A model generated the notes under the pieces. It made no database searches and had not been told where the DNA came from. It worked only from the letters and a program-made list of their open reading frames with translations. DNA of 64,000 nucleotides from Trichodelitschia bisporula (lineage: Eukaryota > Ascomycota > Dothideomycetes > Phaeotrichales > Phaeotrichaceae), in NCBI GenBank assembly GCA_010356995.1, contig ML996705.1:434001-498000 (forward strand), given 5' to 3'. Below, piece by piece: positions 9,717 through 19,738 of this stretch; position 1 is the stretch's first letter, and every line of letters begins with the position of its first letter. Made by a program: the position numbers and the translations under genes.

Positions 9717-11164
9717 CTACTCCATAGGCCGCTGCCCATAAACAATGAACCTATCCCGTTAGCCCGTCCTCTCACAGCACTCACCACACTTACCCATCAT
9801 GCTGCATCTGGAACGTCGGATCCTTAAAATCCCTCCTCACCTCCCTCAAAAACTCATTTATCCTCTCCACACTCCATCCCCTCGCCGTCATAGGCCTAAG
9901 CGAAAACGCCTCCAAGTTATCCAGGAACTGGATCAAGTTGATCGTGCCAACCTCTTTGAGCGTGCGGTCCTTAGGCCAGAGGCCCACGGGAAGCGCAATC
10001 TTCTTCACCGACACATTTTGAAAGCCAGCGTCGTTGACCCAGCCTCCCAGCTTCGAACCCGGCTCCGGCTCGAGGCCGAAGTCGATCAGCGCGGCTTTGA
10101 GCTCCTCGGTCCAGCGGTCAACGGCGCAGCCCGGCCGGAAGGCTCCGTGTGTGGTGTAGAATGTCATGGTGAAGTCCATGAACTCGACCCAGGCGCCGGG
10201 TTTGGCGTACCTGCAAGCAGTCATCAGCGCTGGTCCCAACGTGCCTTACAGCAACCGCGCATCGCCCTAGGCACCCAAAAACACGCAAACGGAAGGAGAA
10301 AACGTACTTATACGCCTGACCAACAAACTTAGGCCAGTCCCGAATCGCCCCGCCCAGATATCTTGCATGGACAAAGTCAAACGGCGCCGAAAACCCCCAG
10401 TCCTCGTTCGCATCGTTGATCTCAAACTCCACGTTCGGCGGCACACTACTCATTAGCCACACCCAAGTACACAAACGGGACTCCACTTACAACGACGGCT
10501 GGACAGCTGCTATATCCGTACCAAGTACCTTCTATATGGGTCAGTCAACGCACAGAAATACTCGGACGGACGAACTGTAGCCGACGGGTACTTCTCCGCT
10601 GCTTCAATCAGCACACACACGGATACCACAGACACACATACCCATATCCATAGCCCAGAGCCCCGTACCTGACCCGTTAGCAACGCTCGCTCAATCGGTG
10701 CGGGCGAGCTCACCTGTCCCTACGTCCAGAATGCGGTGCGGATCCGGCCCAATGGGCGCGAGATGCAGCTCGCCATGCATGAGGAGCGAGAACATGTGTG
10801 CACATAGATCGAGGCGGTTAGACTCGTCCTAGGGATATCAGAGGGGGTAAGGAGTGGTGAAGGAGCCCGCACCTCGTCTGCCGGGATGAAGTACTTTGAC
10901 TGGCCGGCGCCGCCATAGCGCCGCCCGTTTTCGTACTCGTAGTTGAGGACACTGGACTTGAGGGATGTGGTGAGGCTCATGCTGCAGGGGTTAGATACCG
11001 GCTGTGAGGCGTAAGAGTGGAAGCATACCCATCGTCGCCGAAGGCGCTGTCGAAATCGCTTGACGTCCGCTGCGCGCATCAGCCTAGAACTAGTCCCCAG
11101 CGCTCACGCAACGCACCTCCGCATCCTGCGGCTCTATGTCGGTTGGGCTGTCGTAGTCCGCCAT
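9717..11164 (-). CDS. LaeA-like SAM-dependent methyltransferase
   Basis: Ten-exon minus-strand model of 329 residues: exons 11117-11164, 11029-11069, 10873-10981, 10714-10828, 10642-10668, 10576-10598, 10491-10528, 10308-10445, 9794-10210 and 9717-9750. All joins keep frame. The order fits the fungal LaeA/TAM family: MADYDSPTD start, SSDFDSAFGDD, SLKSSVLNYEYENGRRY, RILDVGTGTGLWAMDMAEKY (SAM motif I), PPNVEFEINDANEDW, FDFVHARYLGG, WVEFMDF, and a C-terminal IVYGQRPME. Such enzymes act as nuclear regulators or as tailoring methyltransferases. No polyketide or peptide synthase gene is in this window, so a role in secondary metabolism is unproven. The donor after exon 6 (GTTCGT) is the weakest splice site. 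Confidence 0.85.
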
Positions 11165-13246
11165 ATTACTGATCCAGACAACCAGAAAAAAACGAGATAA
11201 CTCACCCGATGTCAAAAACCCGGACCCCACCTCCATATAAACCCTCGCAGCCAGCATCCTTCCACGGGAATCACCAGCGGCCTCGCTAGCCCGCCCGTAA
11301 CCTGGCCACGCTAACTTCTGCGCGCGCCGTCGCATGGCTGGGCTAGGTGCAGCGGAACAGCGGGTAGTACAAGCCTGCAAAAAACGTCAAAGGCACGCGA
11401 GAAGCTGATTAGCGGGCGCCTCCCTGTCCTTACCCCACAATTGGCCAGCGGGAGCGGACATCGGCTAGCACACTAGGAAAGCAGGCATCGGCTAGAACGT
11501 TTGAGGAGCTGGGGGATTCTAGCCGCAGGAGGACTGCATAGATAGCATACCAATGCGCAACGACGTACGTAACACCGGGGAACGCCGTGAGGGATACGGG
11601 TGGGCGGGCTGGCGGATGGAAGGTGTCGAAGGCGAGGAGCAGGTTCCGTGTGCTGGCGCAGTTGGGTCCAGTCTGCGCGTGAAGCCCACTGCCGGGCTCC
11701 ATCCGTTCGGGCTTCGTGCTACTCGACGCCGTGCTCCGCGAGCTAACCACTCGATCTGCTCAGTTGTGCGCGCTACCCCTCTCCCCGTGCCGATCGTCGC
11801 ACGGCGTTGCGCACAAAACGGGCCGGGCCGCGCGATCGCTCGTTCGCAACGACGTACTCTAGCACGTTGCACAGTGCAACGGCGCGCATTCGGCACGCTA
11901 ACAACGCGGGGTCGTAAATACGCGACCGAAGGTACCTTCTTCGTCAGCGGCCGTCATCGCAGTCCGGCTTCCCCGCCCTCCCTCCCTCAACCACACCCCC
12001 GGCCTCACCTCCGCCGAAAATCGCTCGGCCCGGCGGTGAAGCCGTCCGCTCGGTACGGTGTCTCGCCATCGTTGCGCTGCCCCACCCTCCATCACCATCC
12101 CCTCCCTGACGACCTGACGATGCAAGCTCGCTACCGGGCCCGTGTCTTCGGGCGCCTCGGCCCCCACGCTGGGTTTCTAGACTCCGTCTATGCGGCCGAA
12201 TCACATTTCGCTGCGACGGTTGCTGCTTTCGGTCGATGGTGCATTGCCGACCGTTGGGGTGGGCTCCGGAGAAAGGCTTGCTGTGATAGCGCGGCGTAGC
12301 AGTTGTCTGGGACTCGAAGGTAAGGTGTGCTGGAGACGCGATGTGATAGGTGTGGAGGGGTGCTCCGGAGGAGAGATTCTTGTCCTTTACCGGTACCGCT
12401 CTCAGGTAATCTGGATGTTGGGTAGAAAGTGTCGCTGACCGATCAATTCCGAGACCATCTGAAGCCGAGCCTCAAAGCAACGGAGCGGGTCAGAGTGCAG
12501 CTGTGAGTTGCGTTCCCTAATGGTGATGGGAGCAAAGGCTCATTTACGTGCGAAGGCAACGGTAATACTGAAGATTGAAGTAAAGACAAAGAGAGGAAGA
12601 GAGCCAGAGACTCTCGAGACTTAAATACACGATGCCGGGTATCCTCCTTTGCTCCTTTCTTCCATCATACTCGCATTACATCATGTCCCTGCTTACATAA
12701 GAATGCTCCTTCCATAACCACATCAAAGCGGAGTTGAGCTGTGGTCATGGGAGCACGCCTCTAGGAACGTGCGAAAGCAACGGTAATACTGAAGATTGAA
12801 GTAAAGACAAATAGAGGAAGAGAGGAAGAGAGGAAGAGAGGAAGAGAGGAAGAGAGCCAGAGACTCTCGAGACTTAAATACATGATGCCAAGTATCCTCC
12901 TTTGCTCCTTCCTTCTATCATGCTCACATTACGTCATGTCCCTTGATCTGCTCCTTCCGTATCTACATCAAACGGTCCGTGAGGGTGAGCCGTGCCCGGG
13001 AGTCAGGGTCTTACGTAGACGTGGGGAACATAATGCGGGGAAATGATGTGGATCGGATGAAGTGCAAAGGTGACGAAGCTATCGCGCCGGCTTCACCCAG
13101 ACAGGGCAATAGCAAACTTTCTACATCCGTCAACTAGGACGAGGACGAGGACGAAGAAGGCAGCAGCATCACCCGTCCTCCCCCCTTCTTCCCATCCTCA
13201 TAAGACCCGCAGTCTCCACACCTCGCTCCTCCCGACGTCAAACACA
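11165..13246. other. Intergenic region with dispersed repeats
   Basis: From 11165 to about 12450 both strands show long open frames without recognisable domains, as expected by chance in GC-rich DNA. From 12500 to about 13110 two tandem copies and a 3' extension of a dispersed repeat are found. The rest is the 3' flank of the reductase gene. Confidence 0.5.
12500..13110. repeat. Dispersed repeat, two tandem copies plus 3' part
   Basis: Copy A (about 12500-12735) and copy B (about 12737-12975) share ACTGAAGATTGAAGTAAAGA, a (GAGGAA)n patch, CTCTCGAGACTTAAATACA and a CT-rich end. The 3' part (about 13038-13110) holds GATGTGGATCGG and TTCACCCAGACAGG. A further copy with both 5' and 3' parts lies at about 55774-55970. 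It is non-coding with a TATA-like TTAAATAC, so it could be a solo-LTR-type relic or a MITE. Divergence between copies suggests moderate age. Confidence 0.75.
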
Positions 13247-14339
13247 TCACGTCGCCGGCGGCCCCCCAGCCAACCCCTCAAAACACGGCATCCGCATCTG
13301 CAAGCAAGGGTTATTCACCCTCCTCACCCACCTATCCTGCATCTTCGCAACCTTCTCCGCGTCACCCTCACCCAGCGTACACCGCGTCCACGTCGCCAGA
13401 TTCTCAGCCTGGTGTCCCGGCTGCGCGGCTTTCGGAATGACAGTCACGCCGCGGGCCAGATTCCACGCGAGCACGACTTGTGCGGGCGTGCAATTGCGCG
13501 CCGTGGCTATTTCCGTGATGACGCTGTTCTGCAGCAGGGGCGGGGGCTCGGAGGGCGAGTAGAGCGAGGAGGCGCGGTAGGGCGCGTTGGTGTTGCCGAG
13601 GGGCGCGTAGCCCGTGAGGCTGATATTGTACGCCTTGTTCGCGGCTATGAAGTCGGTCTGCTGCAGATACGGGTGCATTTCGAATTGGTGCATGTAGGGC
13701 GTGACGCTTGCGGCGGTCATGGTTTCTTTGAGCTGTTTGGGGGAGAAGTTAGAGATGCCGATGAAGCGCGTGCGGCGCGGCGTGGCGGTTAGGAGCTTCT
13801 CCATGGATTTCCAGGTCTGGCGAGGTTAGCGGAGTGCAGCATGAGCGATGGGACACAAACTTCAACGTGGTCGAAGCGTGAGGGCGATGTTGTCTGCCCG
13901 ACCGGGAAGTGGACAAGCCATAGGTCGAGATAGTCTAGTCCGAGTTGCTGAAGCGTCTCCTCCAACCCCTGGCTGACTTTGTCCGCATGCCTTGAGCGGT
14001 CAGCGCGAAGGCCCAGCTTCAGAGGCTATCGGCATACCGGTCATTCCACAGCTTGCTAGTAACCCAAATATCCTCACGCTTCATCCCGGTCCGCCGCAGA
14101 CCCTCTTTGATCCCTAGACCCACATCCCGCTGGTTGTTGTATATCCACGCGGCATCGATGTGGCGGAACCCGTTCTGAATCGCCATCGCAATCACTTCCG
14201 ACGTATTACGCCGCAGAGCCCACGTCCCGATGCCAATTGCGGGGATAGTGTCAATGGGACCCTTGCCCGTCGGCGGCGAGAACTGCGCGGCGCAGACGAG
14301 GCTGAGCGCGAGAAGCACGAAAGCGACAGAGGAAATCAT
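13247..14339 (-). CDS. Aldo-keto reductase with signal peptide
   Basis: Three minus-strand exons (14038-14339, 13861-13990, 13247-13816) encode 333 residues. The N-terminus (MISSVAFVLLALSLVCAAQ) looks like a signal peptide, unusual for a family that is normally cytosolic. The AKR catalytic tetrad can be placed: Asp and Tyr in RHIDAAWIYNNQ, Lys in VTSKLWND, and His in LWLVHFP. FIGISNFSPKQL and the NADP-binding IPKAAQPGHQAEN are also typical. The expected reaction is NADPH-dependent reduction of an aldehyde or ketone. The downstream gene (LaeA-like) is on the same strand but about 2 kb away. The last residues (CFEGLAGGPPAT) lack similarity to the family core. Confidence 0.88.
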
Positions 14340-15529
14340 GGTGACGGTTGACGTCCAGAAGCCGAACGCTCGCGCTTTATTTTATCCACTGCGACAGATT
14401 GCACTGATATCATCTCTCCCAGCTGTCGAGTTGTTAATACGCCCATGTCTCTGATTAACCCTAGCCTTGCGCCTTTTATTGGGGCTTGATATTAGGATGG
14501 AAGCGAAGCGCTGAAAGGAGCATGGGGCCCCTGCTTCGGCCGACGGTTTATCAGGAGCAGATCGAGGAACATTGCGGAATTTGGCTAGCGACTCGCGGGG
14601 AGCGCCAGATCGACACGGCAGGCGAGGCTTTGAGCCAAAGAAATATATGCATTGGCTATTACATCGAAGATTTTGCCCCTGTAATAGGGTACATCATCGC
14701 AGGTATGTAACTACGAAGGTTGTCCTGGAGGCTGCGCGGAGTCGACCGCGACGCTGTACGGGAAGTCGACGCGACCTGTCGCGCTCTGCGTGTAGGCAGA
14801 ACCGGTACTATGAAGGGGTTAGTCGCGGAATTAACACGTTTAGAGATCGTACTAACCTCCAATCCGTTTGCAAACTGCATAGTACTGTTGCTGCTGGAGC
14901 TGCTCTGTATGCGGATTTTTGTGAATGTAGCCTTTCTTCATTAAACGCAAACGTCGTCTTATCGACGGTGTCTGTATATACACTGCTGCGGTGCTTTGAG
15001 TGTACATGCTTTCTAGCAGAACAGGACCGCTCGAAAAGGATAGAAGAGCTCGGTATAGCTCCCAGGCGCTGTACAATAGTTGACAGAGCCGAGGGGTCCT
15101 ACCAAGCTCTTTAGTTCCTTCAAGGCGATCCTTCTCCGCCATGAAAGTACGTACACTCAACATAGCGCTCCAGCATGCATACGGACACGGTCGACAAAGC
15201 GACGTTGATGTTCATGAACAAGGACCCTCTCGGCAAAGATGCGCGCAAAGAGCCGCTCTGGCGGCAACAGTACGACGATGGGTTTCCCGAAAAAGCGTCG
15301 TTCAAACGCCCTGGCCGAAGAGTAGCTAGTGAAGCAGGTACTGGAGATGCTTCACCGGGAGGGCAAGTGGGCGTATGGTACTTCAGCCACAGGCTTGAGC
15401 ACTGCCTCGGATGCGGAGAATGAAGCATTTGATGCCCAAGCGTTCGATCCAATGCCGGCCGGACCAATGGATGACGAGTACGGTACGGCGTTTGCGGTGC
15501 ATACTTCAAGCATACGGGCATCTCGGGTC
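14340..15529. other. Intergenic region with an inverted duplication
   Basis: Contains two inverted homologous arms (14932-15024 and 15130-15222). A protein-like plus-strand stretch at 15175-15500 includes LMFMNKDPLGKDARKEPLW and, in another frame, AYGTSATGLSTASDAENEAF. This may be a decayed or partial gene converging on the next one. I do not recognise it. Confidence 0.4.
14932..15222. repeat. Diverged inverted duplication (about 93-bp arms)
   Basis: The left arm (14932-15024) and the reverse complement of the right arm (15130-15222) align over their length at roughly 70 percent identity. Shared words are AACGTCG, GTGTCYGTAT and TTGAGTGTAC. Both arms translate alike in one frame (NANVVLSTVSVYTLL versus NINVALSTVSVCMLE). 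The spacer is about 105 bp. It could be a foldback element or an inverted duplication of an exon. Confidence 0.65.
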
Positions 15530-16717
15530 TCAGCCAGGCAACTCCGAGTACTTCCCCTTAGGCCCACCCGGATACACAGGCGCCGACCCAGGCAGCTCCG
15601 AAACAAAAGGATTATCCGGTCCAGACGGCCGATCATTCCTCCAAGCCGCGCCCCACGGCTGAGGAGCCGGTGCGCCGGCGACCGGCGGAACTGCACTAAC
15701 TGGAGTGACAAGCACCGACGGATGCTCCGAGGCGGGCATCGACACGACCGACGACGCATAGTAGCCTCCCTTTGGCGGTGGCTGGGGCGGCATGGTTGCC
15801 AATTCCGTTGTTCCCATGAATGGGTTCTCGGGCTGTGGAGCCATGTACGGCGGGCCCTTGGGTAGAGGCTTTTCCAACGCGGCCCGCGCGTTTTTGCGCC
15901 GAAGAATTATGATGTAAATGACCAGCGCGATAAGAATGGCGACGAGGAGGACGCCGACGATGACGCCGGCTGCGACGATGGATTTTTTGGGGCCTTTGGA
16001 TGGCTGGGCTGTTGCTGCTGGAGCAGTTGCGGATGGAGTGCTTGTTGGTGTCGGGATCGGAATGGGTAGGGTAGGAGCGGCGGACGCTGATGTAGAGTCG
16101 GTCGCAGAGGACTCGGAAGAAGTGGACGATGATGAGGAAGTGGAAGACGAGGATGATGATGATGAGGGTGAGGATGATGCCGAAGATGACTTTGAAAGGG
16201 TAGATGATGAAGCTGCGTAGTGAGCAAGTGCAAGCTGCAGCCTCGTTAGACTTACCAGATGTGGTGATCGCGACTACACGATAGAGAGCAAATGGATCAA
16301 AGCATCCGTAAACCGACAGTGGCGCCTTGTCCGCTTCCGACTTGTAGATGCGGCCGGCGTTGCAGGCCTCTTTACTGTGGAACCGTAAGCTTCCCAGACG
16401 TGCGCACGCGACAAGTGCCTTACCAGGTCGAACTCGTGCCTCCTTGCGACAAAACCACCTGGCCCGAGCATTTCGTCGCGATCTGACAAGTTCCCTTCGT
16501 CGGACAACACCCTTCAGCACTACCTAAAGCGCTCAAAGCAGAGCCAGACGCGCAGTATATCGGGGTCCCTACGCGCCGTTAGTGAAGCCAAGGGGGCGCT
16601 AAGCGCGTGCTTACAAGAGCCAGCTCTGCTGGTGTAGCCCTGGAAGCTGACGGGAGTTACGGTCGCAGCGCACGCGCTTTGAACGAGCAACAGACCGACC
16701 ACAAGCAACGAGAGCAT
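15530..16717 (-). CDS. Single-pass Ser-rich cell-surface protein (Wsc/Mid2-like layout)
   Basis: Four minus-strand exons (16615-16717, 16424-16568, 16256-16374, 15530-16212) encode 349 residues. Order: signal peptide (MLSLLVVGLLLVQSACA); a small Cys-containing ectodomain (GCCPTKGTC, CKEACNAGRIY, VYGCFDPF); a long Ser-rich stalk; a TM helix (VIVGVLLVAILIALVIYIII); then RRKNAR and a Pro-rich cytoplasmic tail ending GKYSELPG. This is the layout of fungal cell-wall stress sensors and similar surface proteins. No WSC-domain cysteine pattern is complete enough to name it as Wsc. The stalk is probably O-mannosylated. Function is inferred from architecture only. Confidence 0.78.
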
Positions 16718-17887
16718 TTTGGCGCAGTCAGTGTTCAGCGCATCGCGAGATTTTCCCAACTCAGGGGCGGGCGGCGAGATAAGTATTTGCAGAGGGAGCA
16801 GACGCGCTAGCCAATGGCGCGACTCAAGGCTGCAGCCACATCGTATTCGAGGCACGAAGGCCATTTCATTGGAGGGGAGCCGGCCATGGGATTCTGGGGA
16901 TTTGCAGAGTGATCTCCGATCCCGCGCCTACAGAAGCCGGTGTCCATTGCTAATGGACACAGTACGGGTACTCCGTACAAAGACTTTAAAACATGTTCGC
17001 CACGCTGCCTGCGACTAACTGGAAAGTTTGCAAGAGTTGAAGCTCATAAGTGCAGCGGTCGCCATGAACAGGAGCTGTGGCTCAGACGTTTCACCTTCAA
17101 CGGCTGTGCATAACGCCTGCTGTACCAATTTCGTTAAAGATGTGGATGTCAGCGGTCTGCCATTGGCCAGTAACCTTGGCTCAAGAAACTCCGTAAGGCT
17201 ACGGAGTGGTCCAACTTCACTCGAGTGGTAAGGCGGAGAGGCATCGCGTCGGCAAGCGAAGGAAGTGAGAGACACCAAATGGCAGAGACGGTTGGTGAAC
17301 TGGTTGGCAGAGCGCTTGAAAGCATGAAGCTCCCACGGCCTCTCTCAGACTTTGAGCAACGCATGCTTGCATGCTCATATCATCATAAGGGCTGTTGTCT
17401 CGCACAGTTCAACCGCATCACCCCCGTTCTCAGTGAGCCTCTCGGTGATCGCGTGCTTTGCCAGCCTTGCTGGCGGTTACAAATAATGAGCCGATCTTGG
17501 TAGGCTCTGTTCTCTTCTTCCGGTTGTTTCGCAGCTTTATGATTTTCAGTTGTGACGGCACTCACGAGGTTTCCGAAGGAAGGTCTCGATACCGCGATGT
17601 CGTAGCACCTGACCTCAATCGGAAGTGAGCTCGGGGGCACGACTGACATCGTATGGCGTATGTGCGACGCTCGCCGGCTCGTTGCCGGCCATGACGGAGC
17701 AGCTGTGTTCTTTTTGGACAAGAAGTTCGTGCGTATGTCATATGCTCTTGAATTGTGTGAGATTGGAAAGTGAGGTGGTCGGAATTTCTCATCAATACAA
17801 ACATACGCTTTGTTCGCGATGTCTCAGGATGTTCTTCGTAGACTTGGATTGCCTTGCGGCGTTGGTTGCAGTGGTGTAAGAATAGGT

Positions 17888-18918
17888 GGTAAGATTTTCC
17901 CATTCAATGCCAGTAAGCCAATCGTCTCTGCGATATGTTAACAGATTTCAATTGCCTGGGGCTTTAGGTGTAAATCGGGGTGGCGGAACTCGCATTCAAC
18001 CCCAAGTGTGAATCGTCTATTACGGGGTAGGATTTTTCCATTGAACGCCCGTCTGTGACTCGTTTTTGTGGATGGCGAGATCTCCCATTCAATACTTGCG
18101 TGTGAATCGTCCGGCAGGTAGTGGGTTGTCTCATTCAACATCTTCAGTTGCCCTGCGGCCTTGAATTGAACTGGCTTTCGGCGATAGGAGTGTCCCGTTC
18201 AACACCTTGCCGGTGTGCGGATTGTTGTATGTGGTGAGAATTCCCGTTCAACACCTTCGATTGCTTTACGGCCTTGCATTGGACTTGGGTGGTGGGTTTT
18301 TCCATTCAACACCGGTATGCCAGTCGCCTTTGTGATATCTTGACAGATTCCAATGGCCTCGCGGTCTTGATTATAATTGGGGTGATGGGCTTCACATTCA
18401 AAATCTGTGTGTGACTCGTCTTGAGGGTGGTGAGATTTTCCCAATCAGCATAATGAATTGCCTTGCGGCCTTGAATTGAGATTGTATGTGGTGGAGTTTC
18501 CCCATTCAATACTTTTGATTACCTCGCGGGTTTGATTGACTTTGGCGGTTGGATTCCCCCCATTCAGAACCCCGATCGATTTCGGCGGTGGCATTCTCCC
18601 ATTCAACGCCTTGATTGACATTGATGGTGGGCTTTTCCCATTCAGTGCCTTGACACTGGCGGTGGGCTTTTCCCATTCAGCGCCTTGATTGACTTCGGCG
18701 GTGAGACTCCCCATTCAACGCCCCGATTGTCTTCGGCGTTGGGCTTCTCCCATTCAGTGCCTTGAGTGACTTTCAGTGGTGGGCTTCTCCCATTCAGCGC
18801 CTGGACTTCGACGGTGGACTTTTCCCATTCAGCGCCTTGATCGACTTCGGCGGTGGGCTTCTCTCGTTCAGCGCTCTGATGATTTCGGCGGTAGGATTCT
18901 CCCATTCAACGCCTTGAT
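17888..18918. repeat. Degenerate minisatellite, core CCCATTCAACGCC
   Basis: The core GGTGGGCTTTTCCCATTCAAC or close variants recur about twenty times. From about 18540 onward units are compact (about 35-40 bp, TTGATTGACTTCGGCGGTGG followed by the core). Upstream the spacing is longer and irregular (about 45-110 bp) with extra words such as TTGCGGCCTTGAATTG. Read on the minus strand the compact units give GVEWEKPTAEVDQGAEWEK-like peptides. No flanking genes or leader suggest a CRISPR, and units are not identical. Confidence 0.85.
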
Positions 18919-18952
18919 TGAAAAGGTGCCCATCAGCGGGCGATATGATTAA

Positions 18953-19470
18953 CTTGGCTCCGGCTCTGGCAGCTGCTTTGCTTTGTTTCCGGCTCTGGCA
19001 GTTGCTTTGCTTTGCTTTCAGCACTGGCACTGGCTCTGAATTTGGCTTTTGCACTGGCTTCTGCATTAGAATTTGCATTGGCTTCTTGTCCTTTGGCTTC
19101 CGCGCTTTGGCTTCCGCTCTTTGGCTTCTACCCTTTGGCTTCTGCCCTTTGGCTTCTGCCATTTGGCTTCTGCCCTTTGGCTTTCGCCCCTTGGCTTTCG
19201 CCCTTTGGCTTCTACCCTTTGGCTTTCACCCTTTGGCTTTTGTACTGGCTTTGCCGTTTAGCTTTGCATTGGCTTTGCCCTTTGGTTTTTGTACTGGCTT
19301 TTGCCTTTTGGCTTTTGCACTGGTTTTGCCCTTTAGCTTTTCGCCCTTTGGCTTTTGCACTGGCTTTGCGCTGGCTTTTGCCGTTGGCTTTTGCACTGGC
19401 TTTTGCACTGGCGTTTGCTCCAGCTCTGGTTCTCTGGCTCTGGCTGCGGCTCCGGCTACTGCCGACAGCT
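18953..19470. repeat. Short-unit minisatellite (GGCTTTTGCCCTTT-type)
   Basis: Degenerate tandem units of about 12-18 bp built from TTTGGCTTCTGCCC and CACTGGCTTTTG. The plus strand reads as FGFCPLASALWLL repeats and the minus strand as lysine-rich QKPKGKA repeats. A single minus-strand frame (19162 to 18794) crosses from these repeats into the neighbouring minisatellite, so both may once have been part of one coding sequence. Confidence 0.8.
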
Positions 19471-19711
19471 CCGGCCTTGTATGGCGATTGACTGCATAAT
19501 CTTTGGCGCACACGAGTTGCGGCTCGATGTTGTTTTCCTAGCTATCAGCAGCTATCAGCAGTGTTCAATGTTTGCGTTTGTAGTACACTTCCTGAGTGAG
19601 TATTCGCTCCTTGTGTTCCGAGCTCATAACTTGTTGAAGTGTAGCCAGTGAGTTTGACTGCTGTAATGAGATGAAGAACATATGTGGTTGGGAGCCAAAA
19701 ATTGTGATGAG

Positions 19712-19738
19712 TGTTGTGTTGTGTTGTGTTGTGTTGTG
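19712..19738. repeat. (GTGTT)n microsatellite
   Basis: Five consecutive near-perfect copies of TTGTG/GTGTT followed by a diverged unit. No gene context. Confidence 0.8.

Noticed and set aside
11553-12299. 248-codon plus-strand open frame
   Set aside because: GC-rich chance frame with Arg-rich composition, overlapping equally long minus-strand frames; no domain or splice pattern.
13070-13792. 240-codon plus-strand open frame
   Set aside because: Antisense to the aldo-keto reductase exon and rich in Arg/Pro/His; no family resemblance.
17888-18918. CRISPR-like array
   Set aside because: Units are degenerate, spacing is irregular and there are no cas genes; this is a fungal minisatellite.
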